DNA of 64,000 nucleotides from positions 7,954,703 through 8,018,702 of the forward strand of contig CM060131.1 in NCBI GenBank assembly GCA_030522415.1, given 5' to 3'. A model generated the notes under the pieces. That model searched no databases. It saw only the letters and a program-made list of their open reading frames with translations, and was not told the origin of the DNA. This document shows, piece after piece, positions 61,766 to 64,000 of the stretch (its first letter is position 1; every line of letters begins with the position of its first letter). A program made the translations under genes and the position numbers. Source of the DNA: Channallabes apus (taxonomy: Eukaryota > Chordata > Actinopteri > Siluriformes > Clariidae).

Positions 61766-63670
61766 TCAGGAAAGTTTTAGCATCCACTGTAACCATGACC
61801 ACCATAAAATGTACTGAACAGGACATTAAAGGAGCAACTTTACACATTCAATGTGTCTTTGCTTTAGTAGTGGAAAACAGTTCTAGAGGATGGCAAGGCC
61901 TGGCTGTCACAGAATGTTAAAAAGTGTTCCTTTTCTCAGATTTCATGAATGTAGGCAGTGAGTGAGCAGGATGAGAGCGATCCCTGATTCATTCCTAGCT
62001 TATCTGCAGATCATCTGCTAGCCCTCAGGTTATAGATAGTCTGTGGTGCATGGACCAGTTGTGTAATGTGCTCAGGATAGATCTGCATTGACCTGAAAGG
62101 CCGACTTGTGATGTGAAGGCTGACTTAATGTTTCCCGCTCTAGTTCTGTGACTCACATACCTCTGTTTTACGGCATTGTAGCTTGTCAGCCAAAACCACA
62201 GACTGTTCGGTTCACACACTGAACTTAGATCATAAACAAATAAATACTTTTTAAATAGATTTCTTTCTTTATTTACCATAAGGGATGATTTCCTTGTAAT
62301 GGAAATGTGGCGTATGAAGGCCATTTGAAAAAAACATCATTATAATATTGTGTTGTTGTTGTTGTTGTTGTTGATTTTTATAAATGTGATAAGAATCCCT
62401 TAAACTTATCCCTAAACTCATCCCAAAACATATTTTTACTTTTTTCAGCATAGACCATTTTTAACCATTTTTACTATATTTACTAACATAGACATTTAAT
62501 TTAATTGGATGTATACTAACATTTTTGTGTTTTTTCTGTTTTGTTGTGTGTATATTTTGTGTTCTGGACCATGTCTGTTGCCTTTGGGAATTTTGACCTT
62601 CCTGGTGCAGTGACATTTTGCATCCTGTTGTTAGCAAGACTAATAAAAACAATAGCTGAAAATGTAGTTTATTTTCTATAGCCTATCTATGGTTTAAGTT
62701 TCTGGAAACCAGATGTGACTCCCTTTGAACATCTTTTCATCCCTTGAGCAAATATTATCGTGAAGAGATCTCACAGAATTTTAAGTGAGTCATTTATTTG
62801 GAAAGATAATTTGCAACTCCCCTCAATCCACACCTACCATGAACGGTCAAGGTGAATCCAGGGTTAAGCATTGTCACAGGAGAGGGAGTGCTGTTGTGCT
62901 GAATATCAGTAGGCATGGTGTGGATGTAGGTGCAACGATGAAAAGATTACAGACTTGTTGAGTTTTTGTACAACAGCACAACCTCAAATGTGATTTTACT
63001 TTTATAAAGCATAATTATAACTATAATTATATAAATAAAACACAAGTTGTAATTAAAAGACTTTGATTTGTCTGTTTATTCAACAGGTTTTTGGCTCTGC
63101 CAACACATATCCTTTTAGTGACAGAACTAGTACAGTATAAGCTGATGACTGACAGTTGGTGTAATTAACGGGTGAACATAGTTTTAAAAAAAAAAATTGC
63201 AGTTCTATGTAGCCAAAAGGTGAGGAGAAAAAAAACCATGGAGGTGGTGGACAGTCCTTAGTAACTTATGAGATTTATTTATATTTCCACTTATTCCACT
63301 TTAGAATATCAGCTAACTTTCTGATTCACAGGTTGGCACAGAAATAGCATAAGATCAATAGCTAGAACTCTAGAGTGTAATAATAACGTGTTCCTCCCAC
63401 TAAGTAGTGCCATTGGTCAGGGGATTCAGCCTGGTATTAGAAGAGAGTTAGCTTTATAGCTCACATTAGCCATGAACAGAAAAACAAGGGCAATTCAGAA
63501 CAACTTAGAAGTAATTACTAAGGAGAACAAAGTGGTGTTTAAGCTGAAATAACATTATCAGATTTTTGTTCTTGCTGAAAGGCTTCAATTAATGGTTTTG
63601 AATGGACTGATGGAGTGATGAATTATAGGGAGACTGTCAATTTGATTTAATAAAATTTTTGGACATTGCA
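61766..63670. other. Non-coding stretch
   Basis: Contains a (GTT)n run at about 62350-62372 and AT-rich tracts (63015-63050). No gene, RNA gene or identifiable transposon was found. Confidence 0.45.
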
Positions 63671-64000
63671 ATTCATTCATTCATTCATTTTCTATACCAC
63701 TTAATCCTGTGTTCAGGGTCGCGGGGGACCTGGAGCCTATCCCAAGAGACTTCGGGCACTAGGCGGGGTACACCCTGGACAGGGTGCCAATCCATCGCAG
63801 GGCACACACATACACACACTCACATACCCAATCACACACTACGGGCAATTTAGGAACGCCAATTAGCCTAACCTGCATGTCTTTGGACTGTGGGAGGAAA
63901 CCGGAGTACCCGGAGGAAACCCACCAAGCACGGGGAGAACATGCAAACTCCATGCACACAGAGATGGGAATCGAACCCAGACCCTGGAGGTGCAAGTCGA
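63671..64000 (-). mobile_element. tRNA-derived SINE, cut by the window end
   Basis: The ATTCATTCATTCATTTTCTATACC tail is followed by the inverse of the 46337-46689 body (CCCTGGACAGGGTGCCAATCCATCG, GGGAGGAAACCGGAGTACCC) and part of the tRNA-like head (GAATCGAACCCAGACCC near 63968). It is highly similar to that copy, so relatively young. The 5' end lies beyond 64000. Confidence 0.85.

Overview
The window is nuclear DNA from a ray-finned fish, most likely a teleost. Genes have introns with GT/AG borders, and the one recognisable host gene has a fish-type FAM168A sequence. The rest is dominated by repeat families typical of fish: Tc1/mariner transposons and their deletion derivatives, hAT elements, a tRNA-derived SINE, LINE 3' ends, an IS3EU-like transposon and a chromodomain Gypsy retrotransposon. 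I cannot fix the species; the density of Tc1 copies would fit a catfish or other otophysan, but that is inference.

Layout. 1-12.7 kb: the 3' half of fam168a on the + strand, with four coding exons, a probable separate 3' UTR exon, and introns carrying Tc1 debris. 12.7-19.5 kb: intergenic, with a Tc1 fragment, two LINE 3' ends, a SINE and a mariner remnant. 19.7-21.1 kb: a hAT copy with an 8-bp target duplication that holds remnants of two BED-finger transposase genes. 21.2-32.8 kb: a palindromic-type element split by a 10,565-bp IS3EU-like transposon (21919-32483). This transposon has 1,064-bp terminal inverted repeats of equal length that match wherever I compared them, and a 6-bp target duplication. 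It carries a DDE-integrase transposase gene (+, one frameshift) and a three-exon HECT-type ubiquitin ligase gene (-, open). 32.8-33.9 kb: a 5'-truncated Tc1. 35.7-38.7 kb: nested insertions with a 1,330-bp hAT at the centre. 39.6-49.4 kb: mariner and Tc1 copies, SINEs and microsatellites, plus a CpG-rich stretch at 47.4-47.7 kb that looks like a promoter with a first exon. 50-55 kb: AT-rich DNA with a long (AT)n tract and two weak promoter-like stretches. 55747-60869: a complete, young Gypsy element. 60.9-64 kb: ordinary non-coding DNA ending in a SINE cut by the window edge.

How the parts work together. The IS3EU-like element is a convergent two-gene unit. Each gene starts just inside one terminal repeat, and each repeat carries the same potential splice donor at mirror-image positions, so both genes may share a promoter and first non-coding exon. 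The Gypsy element shows a Tf1/sushi-like plan: the 5' end of its predicted RNA is complementary over 11 nt to the bases just after the 5' LTR (self-priming), a G_GGA_AAC slippery site lies in the gag-pol overlap, and pol ends in a chromodomain. Its gag and its RNase H/integrase junction carry frameshifts, so this copy is probably defective. The functional host genes in view are fam168a and possibly an unidentified gene starting near 47.5 kb.
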